DNA of 64,000 nt from Anaerosolibacter sp. GTDB taxonomy: Bacteria; Bacillota; Clostridia; Peptostreptococcales; Thermotaleaceae. The notes below the pieces were generated by a model, which did no database searches, was not told the origin of the DNA, and saw nothing but the letters and a program-made list of their open reading frames with translations. The position numbers and the translations under genes were made by a program. The stretch covers positions 62,001-126,000 of the forward strand of contig NZ_JARBTM010000005.1 of NCBI RefSeq assembly GCF_029240175.1, given 5' to 3'. Positions 53,919 through 64,000 of this stretch are shown piece by piece (position 1 is the stretch's first letter; every line of letters starts with the position of its first letter).

Positions 53919-55658
53919 ATGGCACATGACAATGAAAAGCTGGATGTGAATCCTAAGAAAAGCGATGAAGCTTCCTCAGATTCATATCAATCAACCAATT
54001 TTATTCAAAACATCATTAATAACGATCTGGAAGAGGGGGTATATGGAAACAGGGTACATACACGTTTTCCCCCAGAGCCAAATGGGTATCTTCATATAGG
54101 ACATGCCAAATCTATTTGCTTAAACTTTGGTCTTGCTGCTCAATATGGAGGATTATGTAATCTGCGTTTTGATGATACCAACCCAATTAAGGAAGATGTA
54201 GAATATGTAGATTCTATCAAGCGAGATGTAAAGTGGCTGGGATTTGACTGGGAGGACCGAGAATACTATGCTTCTGACTATTTTGAAGATCTATATCAGT
54301 ATGCAGTACAGTTGATTAAGGACGGAAAAGCTTATGTTTGTGATTTGAGTCCTGAAGAAATGAAGGCATATAGGGGATCTTTTACAGAACCAGGGAAGGA
54401 AAGTCCTTATCGAAATCGTTCTATTGAGGAGAACTTAGACTTATTCCAGCGTATGAGAAATGGTGAATTCAAAGAAGGCTCCCGTGTGCTGCGGGCAAAA
54501 ATAGATATGGCATCCCCAAATCTAAATATGAGAGATCCGGCCCTTTATCGTATCGCCCATGTAGAGCATCATCGAACTGGGGATGCATGGTGCATTTATC
54601 CAATGTATGATTATGCCCATCCGATCTCAGATGCTATGGAAAAAATCACCCACTCTATTTGTACTTTAGAGTTTGAAGATCATCGACCATTATATGATTG
54701 GCCTTTGAAAGAGCTGAATTTTGAAGCACCGCCAAAGCAGATCGAATTTGCAAAGCTAAACCTTACCAATACAATCATGGGTAAGCGATATCTTCGTAAA
54801 CTTGTGGAAGATAACTATGTAGATGGATGGGACGATCCTAGGATGCCTACCATTTCTGGACTAAGAAGAAGAGGATACACGCCGGAATCTATCCGCAAAT
54901 TCTGTGATCTTATCGGGATATCCAAGAGTAACAGCAAGGTGGATATCGGTCTTTTAGAGCACTGTATTCGTGAAGATTTAAAGACAAAGGTGTCTACAAT
55001 TATGGCAGTATTAAAACCTCTGAAAGTAGTAATTACAAACTATCCTGAGGGGCAATCTGAAATGTTGGATGCTGAAAATAATCCTGAAAATCCTGAAATG
55101 GGCAGTCGCCAGATACCTTTTTCTCGAGAGATTTATATAGAACAAGAGGACTTTATGGAAGAACCGCCAAAAAAATTCTTCCGATTGGCACCAGGGCAGG
55201 AAGTACGCTTAAAGAATGCTTACTTCATCAAGTGTGAGGAAGTAGTCAAAGACGAGGAAACGGGAGAAATTATTGAGCTTCGTTGTACCTATGATCCTGA
55301 AACAAAGAGCGGTACTGGGTTTACAGGCCGCAAGGTAAAAGGAACGCTTCACTGGGTTTCCGCCGAGCATGCTGTAAAATCAGAGGTTCGGTTGTACGAT
55401 TATCTTGTTATTGACAAAGATGAAGAGGATACGGAAGAAAATACAGAACAGACGGTTAAATTAAATCCAAATTCTATTGAAATATTATCTGAATGCTATA
55501 TCGAGCCATCTGTAGCTGCAGCAGATCCAGGTACGAGGTATCAGTTCCTAAGACATGGATATTTCAGTGTAGATACAAAGTATTCAAAGCCAGGGGCTCC
55601 TGTATTCAATCGAATCGTAAACCTAAAAAGCTCTTGGGATAAAGCAAAAAATCAATAA
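53919..55658 (+). CDS. glnS: glutaminyl-tRNA synthetase GlnRS
   Basis: This 579-residue class Ic synthetase has [16 protein letters not shown] (HIGH), [26 protein letters not shown] and the GlnRS/GluRS-type C-terminal beta barrels ([30 protein letters not shown]). The KMSKS equivalent region [15 protein letters not shown] replaces the canonical motif. AAGGAGG precedes the ATG. Many clostridia make Gln-tRNA by amidation and lack GlnRS, so its presence probably reflects old transfer; the 30-residue N-terminal extension is Ser/Asp/Lys-rich. Confidence 0.95.
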   Translation: MAHDNEKLDVNPKKSDEASSDSYQSTNFIQNIINNDLEEGVYGNRVHTRFPPEPNGYLHIGHAKSICLNFGLAAQYGGLCNLRFDDTNPIKEDVEYVDSIKRDVKWLGFDWEDREYYASDYFEDLYQYAVQLIKDGKAYVCDLSPEEMKAYRGSFTEPGKESPYRNRSIEENLDLFQRMRNGEFKEGSRVLRAKIDMASPNLNMRDPALYRIAHVEHHRTGDAWCIYPMYDYAHPISDAMEKITHSICTLEFEDHRPLYDWPLKELNFEAPPKQIEFAKLNLTNTIMGKRYLRKLVEDNYVDGWDDPRMPTISGLRRRGYTPESIRKFCDLIGISKSNSKVDIGLLEHCIREDLKTKVSTIMAVLKPLKVVITNYPEGQSEMLDAENNPENPEMGSRQIPFSREIYIEQEDFMEEPPKKFFRLAPGQEVRLKNAYFIKCEEVVKDEETGEIIELRCTYDPETKSGTGFTGRKVKGTLHWVSAEHAVKSEVRLYDYLVIDKDEEDTEENTEQTVKLNPNSIEILSECYIEPSVAAADPGTRYQFLRHGYFSVDTKYSKPGAPVFNRIVNLKSSWDKAKNQ

Positions 55659-55660
55659 AA

Positions 55661-55698
55661 CAAAAGAGTACCTCACCATTCAGTGAGGTACTCTTTTG
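55661..55698. terminator. bidirectional terminator
   Basis: A perfect 16-bp stem (55661-55676 with 55683-55698) with a six-base loop, flanked by A and T runs. It lies between convergent glnS and the DUF4173 gene. Confidence 0.92.
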
Positions 55699-55709
55699 TC
55701 TACATTCAA

Positions 55710-57212
55710 TCATTCAAATTTCCATTTAGTCAAAGTCTGGGCAGCTCTATACTTAGAAAGATTAAACTCTTTCCAGGAGGTTTTGTCCGTGATAAGTCTG
55801 CTATTGGATTCATAGTAACGACGAAGGGCCAATTGAATATCAAAATCCTTGGTGTCCAAGAGCTTTGTTAACTCAGGGGCAGCATCACAGGATAAAGAGG
55901 TAAGATAATTCATATCAATCCTTCCGGTTTCAAAATAGCGGTCGATATTGTTATGGGCAATCATAGCATCTACATTTAAATAGTTTAATCCTACATAGAA
56001 AGCAAGGGCTGTAAAGATATAAAACTTAGCCAAATGAAATTTTGGTTTAACGATGTAGTATAATGTAGCAGCCAGTAGAACAGTTTCCAATGCCAAGAAG
56101 AAATAGACGAAGATTCTCAAATAGGTATATCCATAATTTTGTTGATACAGGCTCATCCTGTAATAAGCTGAATAAATCATGATATAGGTAAATATGCCCA
56201 TGAGGATGAGGAATCCCTTTGTCCACTGCTGTCTGTTGTCATGGGCAGGATTCATACCATAGAAGCTTAGAAGGATAATGCTAAAATTCAGCATAGTAAC
56301 CAGTAGGAGTTGAAAAAATCCTTGTCGTGCATAGGCTGCATAGGTGAAGCTGCCCGGGAGGGTATTAAACCCACCATTAAAGAGGTATGCAAACTGAATG
56401 CTACAGAAAACGAGATAGACAACATTGATGACAACCAGAACCGTTAGAAGAATGGTACCATCGAAAAACTTTCTGTTGGTCTTTACAGGGGATGTAGCTA
56501 CTGCTTCACCTGTGGATGTGATTCCTACCAGTGTTTTTGCAGGTGTAAATAAAAACCAGACGAAACCATAGGCATAGGTAGCCATAAAAATGATCAATAG
56601 CAGCTGACCAATATAATCAGCAAGAACTGTGTTTTCCAACAATCTTTCCAAATTTGTTGGGATAAAGGATATCATCTCATAGAATACCATGTCTGCTGAG
56701 CTGAGCAGGGAAAGGATCACCAACAATAGGGGCAAAGAAATGAGCAGCCCTAGAAATACTTTTTTAAGCTCAGGGTAATTGTTTTCTTTTTTACCTAATA
56801 TCCACCGCTGATAAAGGTATGTATAGGGTTTGGTAAAGTAAAAAGCTGGGGCCAATATGGAGCCTAGTATTTTGAATGGAAAGTGGATATGGGCATAATC
56901 ACCTGTTTCCTTTCCGGAGAGTACTAGCATCATCCCTACAAACAAGCAAAGGATAATCACTAGGTTAAAAAAGTGAAAGATGTAATTACTGCTAAAAAAG
57001 AACCGAAAGGAAAGTAAAATAATAGGTAAGGAAAAGAACCACAGGGTATTCTTTTTAAAACGATCAGTGTCTTTTAATACTAGAATAAACAAATAAAAGG
57101 CCGTGCCCACAATCATTGGATAGGAAATCCCTACATCACTTTTATAAAATAAGAAGTTAAACAGTATACCCCATAGGATGCTGTAGGATAGTAAACGCCC
57201 TTCTTTTATCAT
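55710..57212 (-). CDS. DUF4173 multi-pass membrane protein
   Basis: This 500-residue protein has about 11-12 TM segments and a soluble C-terminal tail of about 90 residues. The middle YGFVWFLFTPAK and late NLDAMIAHNNIDRY-like NVDAMIAHNNIDRYFETGRIDMNYL match the DUF4173 (formerly DUF4153-related) family of unknown role. GGAGG lies eight bases before the ATG. It is the last gene of a three-gene minus-strand operon with an XRE regulator and a DUF2975 protein. Confidence 0.82.
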   Translation of the reverse strand: MIKEGRLLSYSILWGILFNFLFYKSDVGISYPMIVGTAFYLFILVLKDTDRFKKNTLWFFSLPIILLSFRFFFSSNYIFHFFNLVIILCLFVGMMLVLSGKETGDYAHIHFPFKILGSILAPAFYFTKPYTYLYQRWILGKKENNYPELKKVFLGLLISLPLLLVILSLLSSADMVFYEMISFIPTNLERLLENTVLADYIGQLLLIIFMATYAYGFVWFLFTPAKTLVGITSTGEAVATSPVKTNRKFFDGTILLTVLVVINVVYLVFCSIQFAYLFNGGFNTLPGSFTYAAYARQGFFQLLLVTMLNFSIILLSFYGMNPAHDNRQQWTKGFLILMGIFTYIMIYSAYYRMSLYQQNYGYTYLRIFVYFFLALETVLLAATLYYIVKPKFHLAKFYIFTALAFYVGLNYLNVDAMIAHNNIDRYFETGRIDMNYLTSLSCDAAPELTKLLDTKDFDIQLALRRYYESNSRLITDKTSWKEFNLSKYRAAQTLTKWKFE

Positions 57213-57215
57213 ATT

Positions 57216-57446
57216 TTAAGCCTCCTCCGTGGACGTTTTATGATCCGCCACATATTCTAAAATATCTCCAGGTTGACAATCAAGAATTTCACAAATGGTT
57301 TCAAGGGTAGAAAACCGAATGGCTTTCGCTTTGTTTGTCTTTAAAATAGATAGATTGGCTTTTGTGATCCCTAGCTTATCAGCCAATTCAGAAGAGCTTA
57401 TCTTCCGTTTCGCCATCATGACATCTAAGTTTACAATAATCGGCAT
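57216..57446 (-). CDS. XRE-family helix-turn-helix regulator (YozG-like)
   Basis: This 76-residue, single-domain Cro/CI-type regulator has SSELADKLGITKANLSILKTNKAKAIRFSTLETIC across its HTH (about 18-52). GGAGG precedes the ATG. It is sandwiched between DUF2975 and DUF4173 genes. This small regulator plus DUF2975 pairing recurs in Firmicutes, and it probably represses its own operon. Confidence 0.9.
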   Translation of the reverse strand: MPIIVNLDVMMAKRKISSSELADKLGITKANLSILKTNKAKAIRFSTLETICEILDCQPGDILEYVADHKTSTEEA

Positions 57447-57458
57447 GATAAACCTCCT

Positions 57459-57923
57459 CTATATAGTAAAATCATTTTCTTCCTTTACGATGACAGCTTG
57501 ATGGAATACTTCTGCCAAAATGATGGAAAAGAAGCCTGCGATAGTAAAAACCATGATAAGAATAATTGTCATGAAGGAATTAAAAAAAATCACTTTGAAA
57601 ATATAGCAGAAAGCTATCAAAAATGATGCAATACCCATTCTCTTCAGGCTTCTGACATTATCCATCATAAATGGGTCCTTTCGGGTCAAGGCTGCAAATA
57701 TTTTTCTGATTTCATAAACAATGATTAGTGCAAATATGCCTGTTATGGCTAAAAGACCTAGAAGAAAATAATAAATGTTAATACTGACGGTTGCTTGAAT
57801 ATAACTTAGATACCAGTTTACCGTTTTAGGTAAACTGAGGCAAATTCCAATACCTCCAATAAAAATTAAATCAAGCATTTGTTTTACAAAGGCAGACAAT
57901 GATTTTTCTCCCATGATGTGCAA
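57459..57923 (-). CDS. DUF2975 membrane protein
   Basis: This 154-residue protein has four TM segments and the DUF2975 core (LTRKDPFMMDNVRSLKRMGIASFLIAF). It probably starts at TTG 57923, nine bases after AGGAGG; an ATG three codons later is too far from that site. It is the first gene of the operon DUF2975-XRE-DUF4173. The function is unknown. Confidence 0.82.
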   Translation of the reverse strand: MHIMGEKSLSAFVKQMLDLIFIGGIGICLSLPKTVNWYLSYIQATVSINIYYFLLGLLAITGIFALIIVYEIRKIFAALTRKDPFMMDNVRSLKRMGIASFLIAFCYIFKVIFFNSFMTIILIMVFTIAGFFSIILAEVFHQAVIVKEENDFTI

Positions 57924-58153
57924 GGTCGTATACCTCCTTTTTATATTCTGAGATAAGTATATACCATGAAATAAAATTTATCAATAAAAAAACATCGAAA
58001 AACAATAAATAATTACCTTAAAAAAATATACTTTTATTGTTTATTATTTTAACTTCCACTATTTTATAAAACTATCCATAGATTGCCTTGTATTCATGAT
58101 TAACAGAAACAAACAATAAGGATATACGTTAAACAAATATTGAGGTGATGATC

Positions 58154-58351
58154 TTGAACAAAGGAAAAAGGGAGCAGAACAAAGGAAATGAATTAAGTAA
58201 GATAAATATGGAAGCTGGAGAAGAAATCATAGTGGAAAGAAAAATTTTTAATCGTGCAGACCTGCCTGCCAGATTGTTTGGATATGTAGGCGGCATCGAT
58301 GGAGGAAATGTACCTGGATTGATGACCAAAACCCATAAGAATGATCAGTAA
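58154..58351 (+). CDS. small protein resembling a divergent small acid-soluble spore protein
   Basis: This is a 65-residue protein starting at TTG 58154, eight bases after GAGG. It contains KINMEAGEEI, then RADLPARLFGYVGGIDGGNV. The GYVGG and preceding Ala-Arg recall the C-terminal half of alpha/beta-type SASPs, and the EAGEE stretch loosely recalls their protease-cleavage region. The match is partial, so the call is tentative; it could be an unrelated small protein. It is monocistronic with its own terminator. Confidence 0.4.
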   Translation: MNKGKREQNKGNELSKINMEAGEEIIVERKIFNRADLPARLFGYVGGIDGGNVPGLMTKTHKNDQ

Positions 58352-58376
58352 GAAAGGTGTTCGAGTAGTATATATC

Positions 58377-58404
58377 AAACCAGAGGGAATGCCTCTGGTT
58401 TTTG
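58377..58404 (+). terminator. intrinsic terminator
   Basis: AAACCAGAGG (58377-58386) pairs with CCTCTGGTTT (58392-58401), followed by TTTG. Confidence 0.9.
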
Positions 58405-58517
58405 TGATTGTGATTTGAACTATCGGATTATTCTACTCTAAACGATCAACTTATGTTATTATATAAAGGTTATAGAAGTTAAAAGTGTTGGGTTAAAATA
58501 TGATCTGGAGGAAAATG

Positions 58518-59594
58518 ATGAGAAGATTTATAGGTTTATTCCAATTTCAAAATGAAGCGAATCTACTGGATTCCAAAACCTATATTTTAAAATCATTTTT
58601 AGCAGTGGCAACGGCCTATGGTCTAGCTGTGAATAATGATATTATTCGCAGAGATATGATTTCTGTACTTTTTGGACTGATGTTAACTCTTGAACCTGTT
58701 ACTTTGACTGGGATCCGTCATGGCTGGCATCAAATGTATGCAACGATTCTCGGAGCCCTTTCAACGGCGGCGATTATAAGTATATTTGGTATAAATATTA
58801 TTACTATTTCTCTATCAGTGGCGTTTACCCTGTATGTTTGTTTGAAGATTAACTGGCGGGAAGTATCTCCTGTGGCGATCTTTACATCGATCTATATGAC
58901 CCAGTATGTTCAGGTGACAGAGACTGGAGAGCCAAGTATATTATTGACGATACAATTAAGGCTTATGGCTTTGGGCGCAGGCATAATTATTGCCATTTTA
59001 TTTAATCTACTATTTTCTTTTTTTTCTTATGGGAAAATGACCAATAAACGGATATCCTTTCTATTTAAATCTATTGTAGAACATATGGAAAAGACTTTGG
59101 ATGCGTTGAAAACAAATGATTTTTCAGGACTAGAAGAGAATCAACGTGGGATGTCCAAGTCATTCAACAATATCGATTGGGTATATGGGTTCCTGAGGGA
59201 TATGGAGGAGGAAAAGCGCATAAAGAACAGGATTATCGGTGGTTCTGCTGAAGATATGGGAAACCTTATTGAAATTGTTATGGATCTCCGCAGTATTTGT
59301 CATTTGAATTATGATATCAGTCTCAGCCTGCTTCGGAATGAAGAGGAGCGGAAACTAATTCATGATAATCAAGGTGGAATGGTTGAGAGGTTTCAACATA
59401 TAACTTTTCGCATGAGACTTTTAAAAGAAGGATTCTCCATGGAGGATAGTAGGAACTTTTCTAGAAAAAACAACATACAGCAGCATGAACATGGGAAAAA
59501 TGAACATTCGAGAGTTCTTGAAAGCTTGTATGAAATGGAGGCACTGACTACATTATTAGAATATCGCATAGGAAACCTTAAAAGATTTGATTGA
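58518..59594 (+). CDS. FUSC/aromatic acid exporter-like membrane protein
   Basis: This protein of about 358 residues has a membrane half (about 25-175, five to six TM segments) containing DMISVLFGLMLTLEPVTLTGIRHGWHQMYATILGAL, then a helical cytoplasmic half. The layout is that of FUSC/ArAE_1 family proteins, which include exporters of aromatic acids. The ATG at 58518 has GGAGG six bases upstream; two other ATGs just before are too close to or ahead of it. No neighbour hints at a substrate. Confidence 0.75.
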   Translation: MRRFIGLFQFQNEANLLDSKTYILKSFLAVATAYGLAVNNDIIRRDMISVLFGLMLTLEPVTLTGIRHGWHQMYATILGALSTAAIISIFGINIITISLSVAFTLYVCLKINWREVSPVAIFTSIYMTQYVQVTETGEPSILLTIQLRLMALGAGIIIAILFNLLFSFFSYGKMTNKRISFLFKSIVEHMEKTLDALKTNDFSGLEENQRGMSKSFNNIDWVYGFLRDMEEEKRIKNRIIGGSAEDMGNLIEIVMDLRSICHLNYDISLSLLRNEEERKLIHDNQGGMVERFQHITFRMRLLKEGFSMEDSRNFSRKNNIQQHEHGKNEHSRVLESLYEMEALTTLLEYRIGNLKRFD

Positions 59595-59726
59595 AAAGGA
59601 TTTTTATATGATGTTTAGGAGATTTATAAAAGAATAAATAGCTATTCATTAGAATGAATGCTGTACATATGGGTATTCATACTTTATCAAAACCATTGTT
59701 TAGGATTTCAGAAGGGAGAAAAAGAA

Positions 59727-60404
59727 ATGCAAGTTAAAAACTATAGTGTATTTGATATCATTGGGCCTCGAATGATTGGACCCTCTAGTTCCCATACTGC
59801 TGGTGCAGCACGATTGGGAAAGGTGGCTAGAAAGATTGGTGGAAAAGGAATTCTTGAAGTCACGTTTATTTTATATGGCTCATTTGCCCAAACCTATAAA
59901 GGGCATGGAACAGATCGTGCTTTGGTAGCTGGCGTATTAGGCATGGATCCAAATGATGAAAATTTAAGCAACTCTATGGAAATAGCCCAAAAAGATGGAT
60001 TGAAGTATGAATTTGTTCTATCAGAAGATGAAACTGCTCATCCCAACACCGTAAAGATTATCACCCGGAATGAGGAAGGACAGCAATCAGAAATCGTGGG
60101 GGCTTCCATAGGCGGCGGAAATATTATGGTCACGGAAATCAATGGATTGGCAGTAGAATTTACTGGTGAATACCCTACAATCATTATTCGACACTTGGAC
60201 AAACCAGGGGTTGTGGCGGATGTGACCCATATCATGGATGAATTTCAAATAAATATTGCATTTATGAAGGTTTTTCGTCAGCGAAAGGGTGAGGATGCCT
60301 TTATGATTATCGAGACAGACAACGACGTTCCTAAGGCAGTACTTGAAGGAATCCGTAATTTAGCAGATGAAATATTACATGTTTACTTGGTAGAAGGACT
60401 ATAG
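59727..60404 (+). CDS. sdaAB: L-serine dehydratase beta subunit
   Basis: This 225-residue protein has the serine dehydratase beta domain (FDIIGPRMIGPSSSHTAGAARLG; FILYGSFAQTYKGHGTDRALVAG) and a C-terminal ACT domain (IIRHLDKPGVVADVTHIMDEFQINIAFM). The ATG at 59727 follows AAGGGAG. It pairs with the alpha subunit gene 15 bases downstream to convert L-serine to pyruvate and ammonia using an oxygen-sensitive [4Fe-4S] cluster. Confidence 0.95.
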   Translation: MQVKNYSVFDIIGPRMIGPSSSHTAGAARLGKVARKIGGKGILEVTFILYGSFAQTYKGHGTDRALVAGVLGMDPNDENLSNSMEIAQKDGLKYEFVLSEDETAHPNTVKIITRNEEGQQSEIVGASIGGGNIMVTEINGLAVEFTGEYPTIIIRHLDKPGVVADVTHIMDEFQINIAFMKVFRQRKGEDAFMIIETDNDVPKAVLEGIRNLADEILHVYLVEGL

Positions 60405-60419
60405 AAAAGAGGTGAGTCT

Positions 60420-61313
60420 ATGATTAAGGATTTTGTAAATGGCAGTGATTTGCTTAGCTTGTGTCATAAAGAAGAAAAAAAGATATGGGAAGTAATGATT
60501 GAAAGAGAAATCTATATTTCAGGAAAATCCAAAGATGAGATCATGGAATATATGTGGGGTAATTTAAAGATCATGAAAAATGCCATTGAGAAGGGCTTAC
60601 AAGAAGATATTAAGTCTGTCAGCGGCTTGGTAGGGGGCGATGCAAAAAGGCTGCGAACATACTATGAGACAAAAAAAACCTTGTCTGGTGAACAGATGAA
60701 TAAAGCGGTTGCCAGCGCTATGGCTGTGCTCGAGGTAAATGCATCCATGGGCCAGATCGTAGCAGCACCTACGGCTGGTTCCAGTGGAATTCTACCGGGG
60801 GTACTTATCAGTGCAGGACAGGATTTTGGTTTTGACGACGAAGTAATTGTGCAAGGACTATTTACAGCAGCAGCTGTCGGTTATATTATTACAAGAAATG
60901 CCACCGTGGCTGGTGCAGAAGGTGGATGTCAAGCGGAAACAGGGGCAGCTGCTGCCATGGCAGCAGCTGGGCTAGTAGAGATGATGGGAGGAACGCCCGA
61001 ACAAGCCTTACATGGTGCAGCCATGACCATAAAGAATATTTTAGGCTTAGTGTGTGATCCCATAGCTGGTCTTGTGGAGGCGCCTTGCGTGAAACGAAAC
61101 GCTATTGGTGCTGCCAACGCTTATATATCAGCAGATATGGCTTTGGCTGGAATCCAGAGCATTATCCCATTTGATGAAGTTGTAGATGCCATGTATAAGG
61201 TAGGGCAATCGATTCCGTGTTCTCTTCGGGAAACAGCATTGGGCGGATTGGCTGCCACACCAACAGGAAAAAAGATATATGAGAAAGTTTTTGGCAGCAA
61301 AGAACAAAAATAA
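60420..61313 (+). CDS. sdaAA: L-serine dehydratase alpha subunit
   Basis: This 297-residue catalytic subunit has MGQIVAAPTAGSSGILPG, GAEGGCQAETGAAAAMAAAG and GLVCDPIAGLVEAPCVKRN; these three cysteines hold the [4Fe-4S] cluster that binds serine. AAGAGGTGAG precedes the ATG. It forms an operon with sdaAB and feeds pyruvate metabolism. Confidence 0.95.
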   Translation: MIKDFVNGSDLLSLCHKEEKKIWEVMIEREIYISGKSKDEIMEYMWGNLKIMKNAIEKGLQEDIKSVSGLVGGDAKRLRTYYETKKTLSGEQMNKAVASAMAVLEVNASMGQIVAAPTAGSSGILPGVLISAGQDFGFDDEVIVQGLFTAAAVGYIITRNATVAGAEGGCQAETGAAAAMAAAGLVEMMGGTPEQALHGAAMTIKNILGLVCDPIAGLVEAPCVKRNAIGAANAYISADMALAGIQSIIPFDEVVDAMYKVGQSIPCSLRETALGGLAATPTGKKIYEKVFGSKEQK

Positions 61314-61357
61314 TCGATTTGTATAGCTGTTTTGAATCACGGAAAATTTAAAACTAG

Positions 61358-62558
<1,201 letters not shown>

Positions 62559-62602
62559 TTGTTGAATTTATTAAGCTGAGAAGGCAGAATGACCCAAAAG
62601 GC

Positions 62603-62647
62603 GGGCAGGGAAACCCTGCCCTAAAGGAGGAAAAACGAATGATTTAG
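62603..62647 (+). other. GC-rich GAAA-tetraloop hairpin followed by SD and a two-codon frame
   Basis: GGGCAGGGAAACCCTGCCC (62603-62621) forms a seven-bp stem with a GAAA tetraloop. Three bases later AAAGGAGG (62623-62630) precedes ATG-ATT-TAG (62639-62647) at a normal spacing. A second ribosome site (GGGGG) serves the acetyltransferase start about 60 bases on. Confidence 0.5.
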
Positions 62648-62707
62648 AGAATTATTACATAAATTATCCAATATATGAAAATAATTACCAAAAGGGGGAT
62701 GAAGAAA

Positions 62708-63514
62708 ATGTTGAGAAAACTTATGGGTGAAGATCAGGAACCGCTTGTAGCATATCTTTTAGAGGAGAGTGCCATCAATTTATTTATCCTAGGAGATATT
62801 GAAAACTTTGGGATGAGTACGGAATTTATGGATATTTGGGGAGACTTTGATGAAAATGGGGATTACCAAGGGGTACTTTTAAGATATAATGATTTCTTCA
62901 TTCTTTACTCGAAGGAAAATGAGTTTGATGTAAAGGGCTTTGAAGATGTGTTGAAGAACCATGGCAAGGTTGAGTGTATATCGGGTAAAGCATCCACCAT
63001 AGAAAGATTCATACAGTCGGCTACGATGCGCCCTCAATCGGTAAAGCTTCAGTACTATGTTGGTCTGAGAAATTGTGTAAATGAACGGTTTCGTGAATCT
63101 ACTAGGGAAGCAATGAAAGGTAGTGTGAAGGATGTAGACGATGTGGCTCAACTTTTAAATACTATTGAAGAATTTGGCGGCATGTCACAAACCGCTGTTG
63201 ATGGAATAAAACGAGAAATAGAAAAGGGTGGTGCTAGACTGTATTTGATTAAAGAGGGCTCTAAAGTTGTAGCTACTGCAAGGTCAGCAGCAGAAAACAG
63301 TAGATCCGCCATGATTGTAGGTGTTGCAACAGATCCTGCATATAGGAATAACGGTTTAGCATCTGCATGTATGGCAAAACTGTGTAAGGAACTGCTGAAG
63401 GAAGGAAAGGAAATTTGTCTGTTTTATGATAATCCTAGGGCGGGTAGTATTTACAGAGCATTAGGCTTCCAGGATGTAGGTATGTGGACCATGGCAAAGG
63501 ATATTGAATTTTAA
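62708..63514 (+). CDS. GNAT-family N-acetyltransferase
   Basis: This protein of about 268 residues has a variable N-terminal half and a C-terminal GNAT fold: IVGVATDPAYRNNGLASACMAKLCKELL holds the acetyl-CoA loop, and FYDNPRAGSIYRALGFQDVGMWTMAK follows. The ATG at 62708 is eight to ten bases after GGGGG; upstream in-frame ATGs lie on or before that site. The structured leader with a minimal frame upstream hints at translational control. The substrate is unknown. Confidence 0.85.
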   Translation: MLRKLMGEDQEPLVAYLLEESAINLFILGDIENFGMSTEFMDIWGDFDENGDYQGVLLRYNDFFILYSKENEFDVKGFEDVLKNHGKVECISGKASTIERFIQSATMRPQSVKLQYYVGLRNCVNERFRESTREAMKGSVKDVDDVAQLLNTIEEFGGMSQTAVDGIKREIEKGGARLYLIKEGSKVVATARSAAENSRSAMIVGVATDPAYRNNGLASACMAKLCKELLKEGKEICLFYDNPRAGSIYRALGFQDVGMWTMAKDIEF

Positions 63515-63566
63515 ATGAGATTATAGTATAATAATTCGATGAATAGTAGAATTTTCAATATTTACC

Positions 63567-63596
63567 TTGACAGGTGAAATGGTAAGAGTATAGAAT
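63567..63596 (+). promoter_or_regulatory. sigma-A-like promoter of ileS T-box transcript
   Basis: A perfect TTGACA (63567-63572) lies 16-18 bases before TATAGAAT (63589-63596), just upstream of the T-box leader. Confidence 0.7.
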
Positions 63597-63603
63597 GATA
63601 GTA

Positions 63604-63862
63604 AAATAAAGTTGAATAATGGCGAAGAAAAGGACAGTAGTAAAAAGAAGAAGTTTACAGAGAAATAATCATTTAGTGAGAGATTATGATGGAAGCTTTT
63701 TACGAAGATCACCTTGGAGCTGGATGTCTGAAATCATAGTAGGATATTCCGCAGGCATGCGTTATCATGCATGAAGTGATGAGGTGTAGTCTATACCTCG
63801 TAAACAGGGTGGTACCGCGGTTAATTCGTCCCTAAGTCTCAATGACTTAGGGACTTTATCAT
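63604..63862 (+). ncRNA. T-box riboswitch, isoleucine-specific
   Basis: The 14-base T-box AGGGTGGTACCGCG (63806-63819) is exact. TGGT within it would pair with the ACCA end of uncharged tRNA-Ile. The terminator GTCCCTAAGTC/GACTTAGGGAC (63828-63838 with 63844-63854) runs into TTT and can be displaced by the antiterminator. In the 3' side of Stem I, GAA-ATC-A gives a specifier codon ATC (63733-63735), which is isoleucine and matches the downstream synthetase. Confidence 0.9.
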
Positions 63863-63890
63863 TTTTGAAAAACTTTGTGAGAGGAGAATA

Positions 63891-64000
63891 ATGGCGATGA
63901 AAAAGTTTAAGCCACTTTCAGAAGCACCCGTTGCAAAACGAGAAGCCATGGTTGCAGAACTTTGGGATCAAAACGATGTCCTAAAAAAGAGTATTGATAA
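63891..64000 (+). CDS. ileS: isoleucyl-tRNA synthetase, 5' part only
   Basis: The first 36 codons are in the window, reading MAMKKFKPLSEAP and AELWDQNDVLKKSI, the typical N-terminus of class I Ile/Val/Leu synthetases in clostridia. The ATG at 63891 is four bases after GAGGAG; the second ATG (63897) is ten bases away and also possible. The assignment to isoleucine rests mainly on the T-box specifier ATC and the UGGU acceptor match. The gene runs off the right edge. Confidence 0.8.
   Translation, partial: MAMKKFKPLSEAPVAKREAMVAELWDQNDVLKKSID

Overview
The window looks like chromosomal DNA of an anaerobic, spore-forming clostridium (Clostridia, Firmicutes). The evidence is low GC, strong GGAGG-type Shine-Dalgarno sites with frequent TTG and GTG starts, a T-box leader, a trimeric-type FeFe hydrogenase, EtfAB-linked lactate dehydrogenases, and small proteins typical of spore formers. 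A Natronincola/Alkaliphilus-like or acetogenic relative is plausible but not proven. I see no prophage, insertion sequence, CRISPR array, rRNA or tRNA gene.

Layout. 1-12.2 kb: cell-envelope genes, namely LysM proteins (one cut by the window edge), a FMN-binding secreted protein, a glycoside hydrolase/amidase fusion, a lipoprotein, a TipAL-like MerR regulator, an amidohydrolase, and an FtsEX operon headed by a coiled-coil protein with no hydrolase domain. 12.4-18.9 kb: lactate module 1 (permease, EtfB, EtfA, FAD lactate dehydrogenase, LarA racemase). 19-29.6 kb: bacteriohemerythrin, RF3, CPBP protease with LuxR regulator, two methyltransferases, a two-component system divergent from a DUF4956 protein, and a UbiA prenyltransferase. 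29.7-35.3 kb: a five-gene operon mtnK-mtnA-split transketolase-RuBisCO-like protein. 35.5-37.9 kb: a tandem FMN-binding-like lipoprotein and ApbE flavin transferase. 38.1-44.6 kb: a GntR/FadR regulator and lactate module 2, whose EtfA carries an extra FeS domain. 44.7-49.2 kb: electron-bifurcating-type hydrogenase genes. 49.3-64 kb: a third FMN-binding protein, CCA-adding enzyme, acetyltransferases, YeiH-type transporter, GlnRS, DUF2975/XRE/DUF4173 operon, FUSC-like membrane protein, serine dehydratase, MnmA, and a T-box-controlled ileS cut by the right edge.

How it fits together. Lactate is imported and racemised, then oxidised by LctD-EtfAB. The resulting reduced carriers can be reoxidised by the hydrogenase encoded just downstream. 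Both lactate modules carry the same palindromic operator form, TGGT-N3-ACCA, so one FadR-family repressor (the gene at 38.1 kb) probably controls both. Three FMN-binding proteins plus ApbE suggest extracytoplasmic flavin-based electron transfer.

The best candidate for undescribed biology is the mtnK-mtnA-transketolase-RLP operon. It lacks the known later steps of methionine salvage and suggests a different route that splits a methylthio- or deoxy-pentulose phosphate using a RuBisCO-like isomerase and a transketolase.
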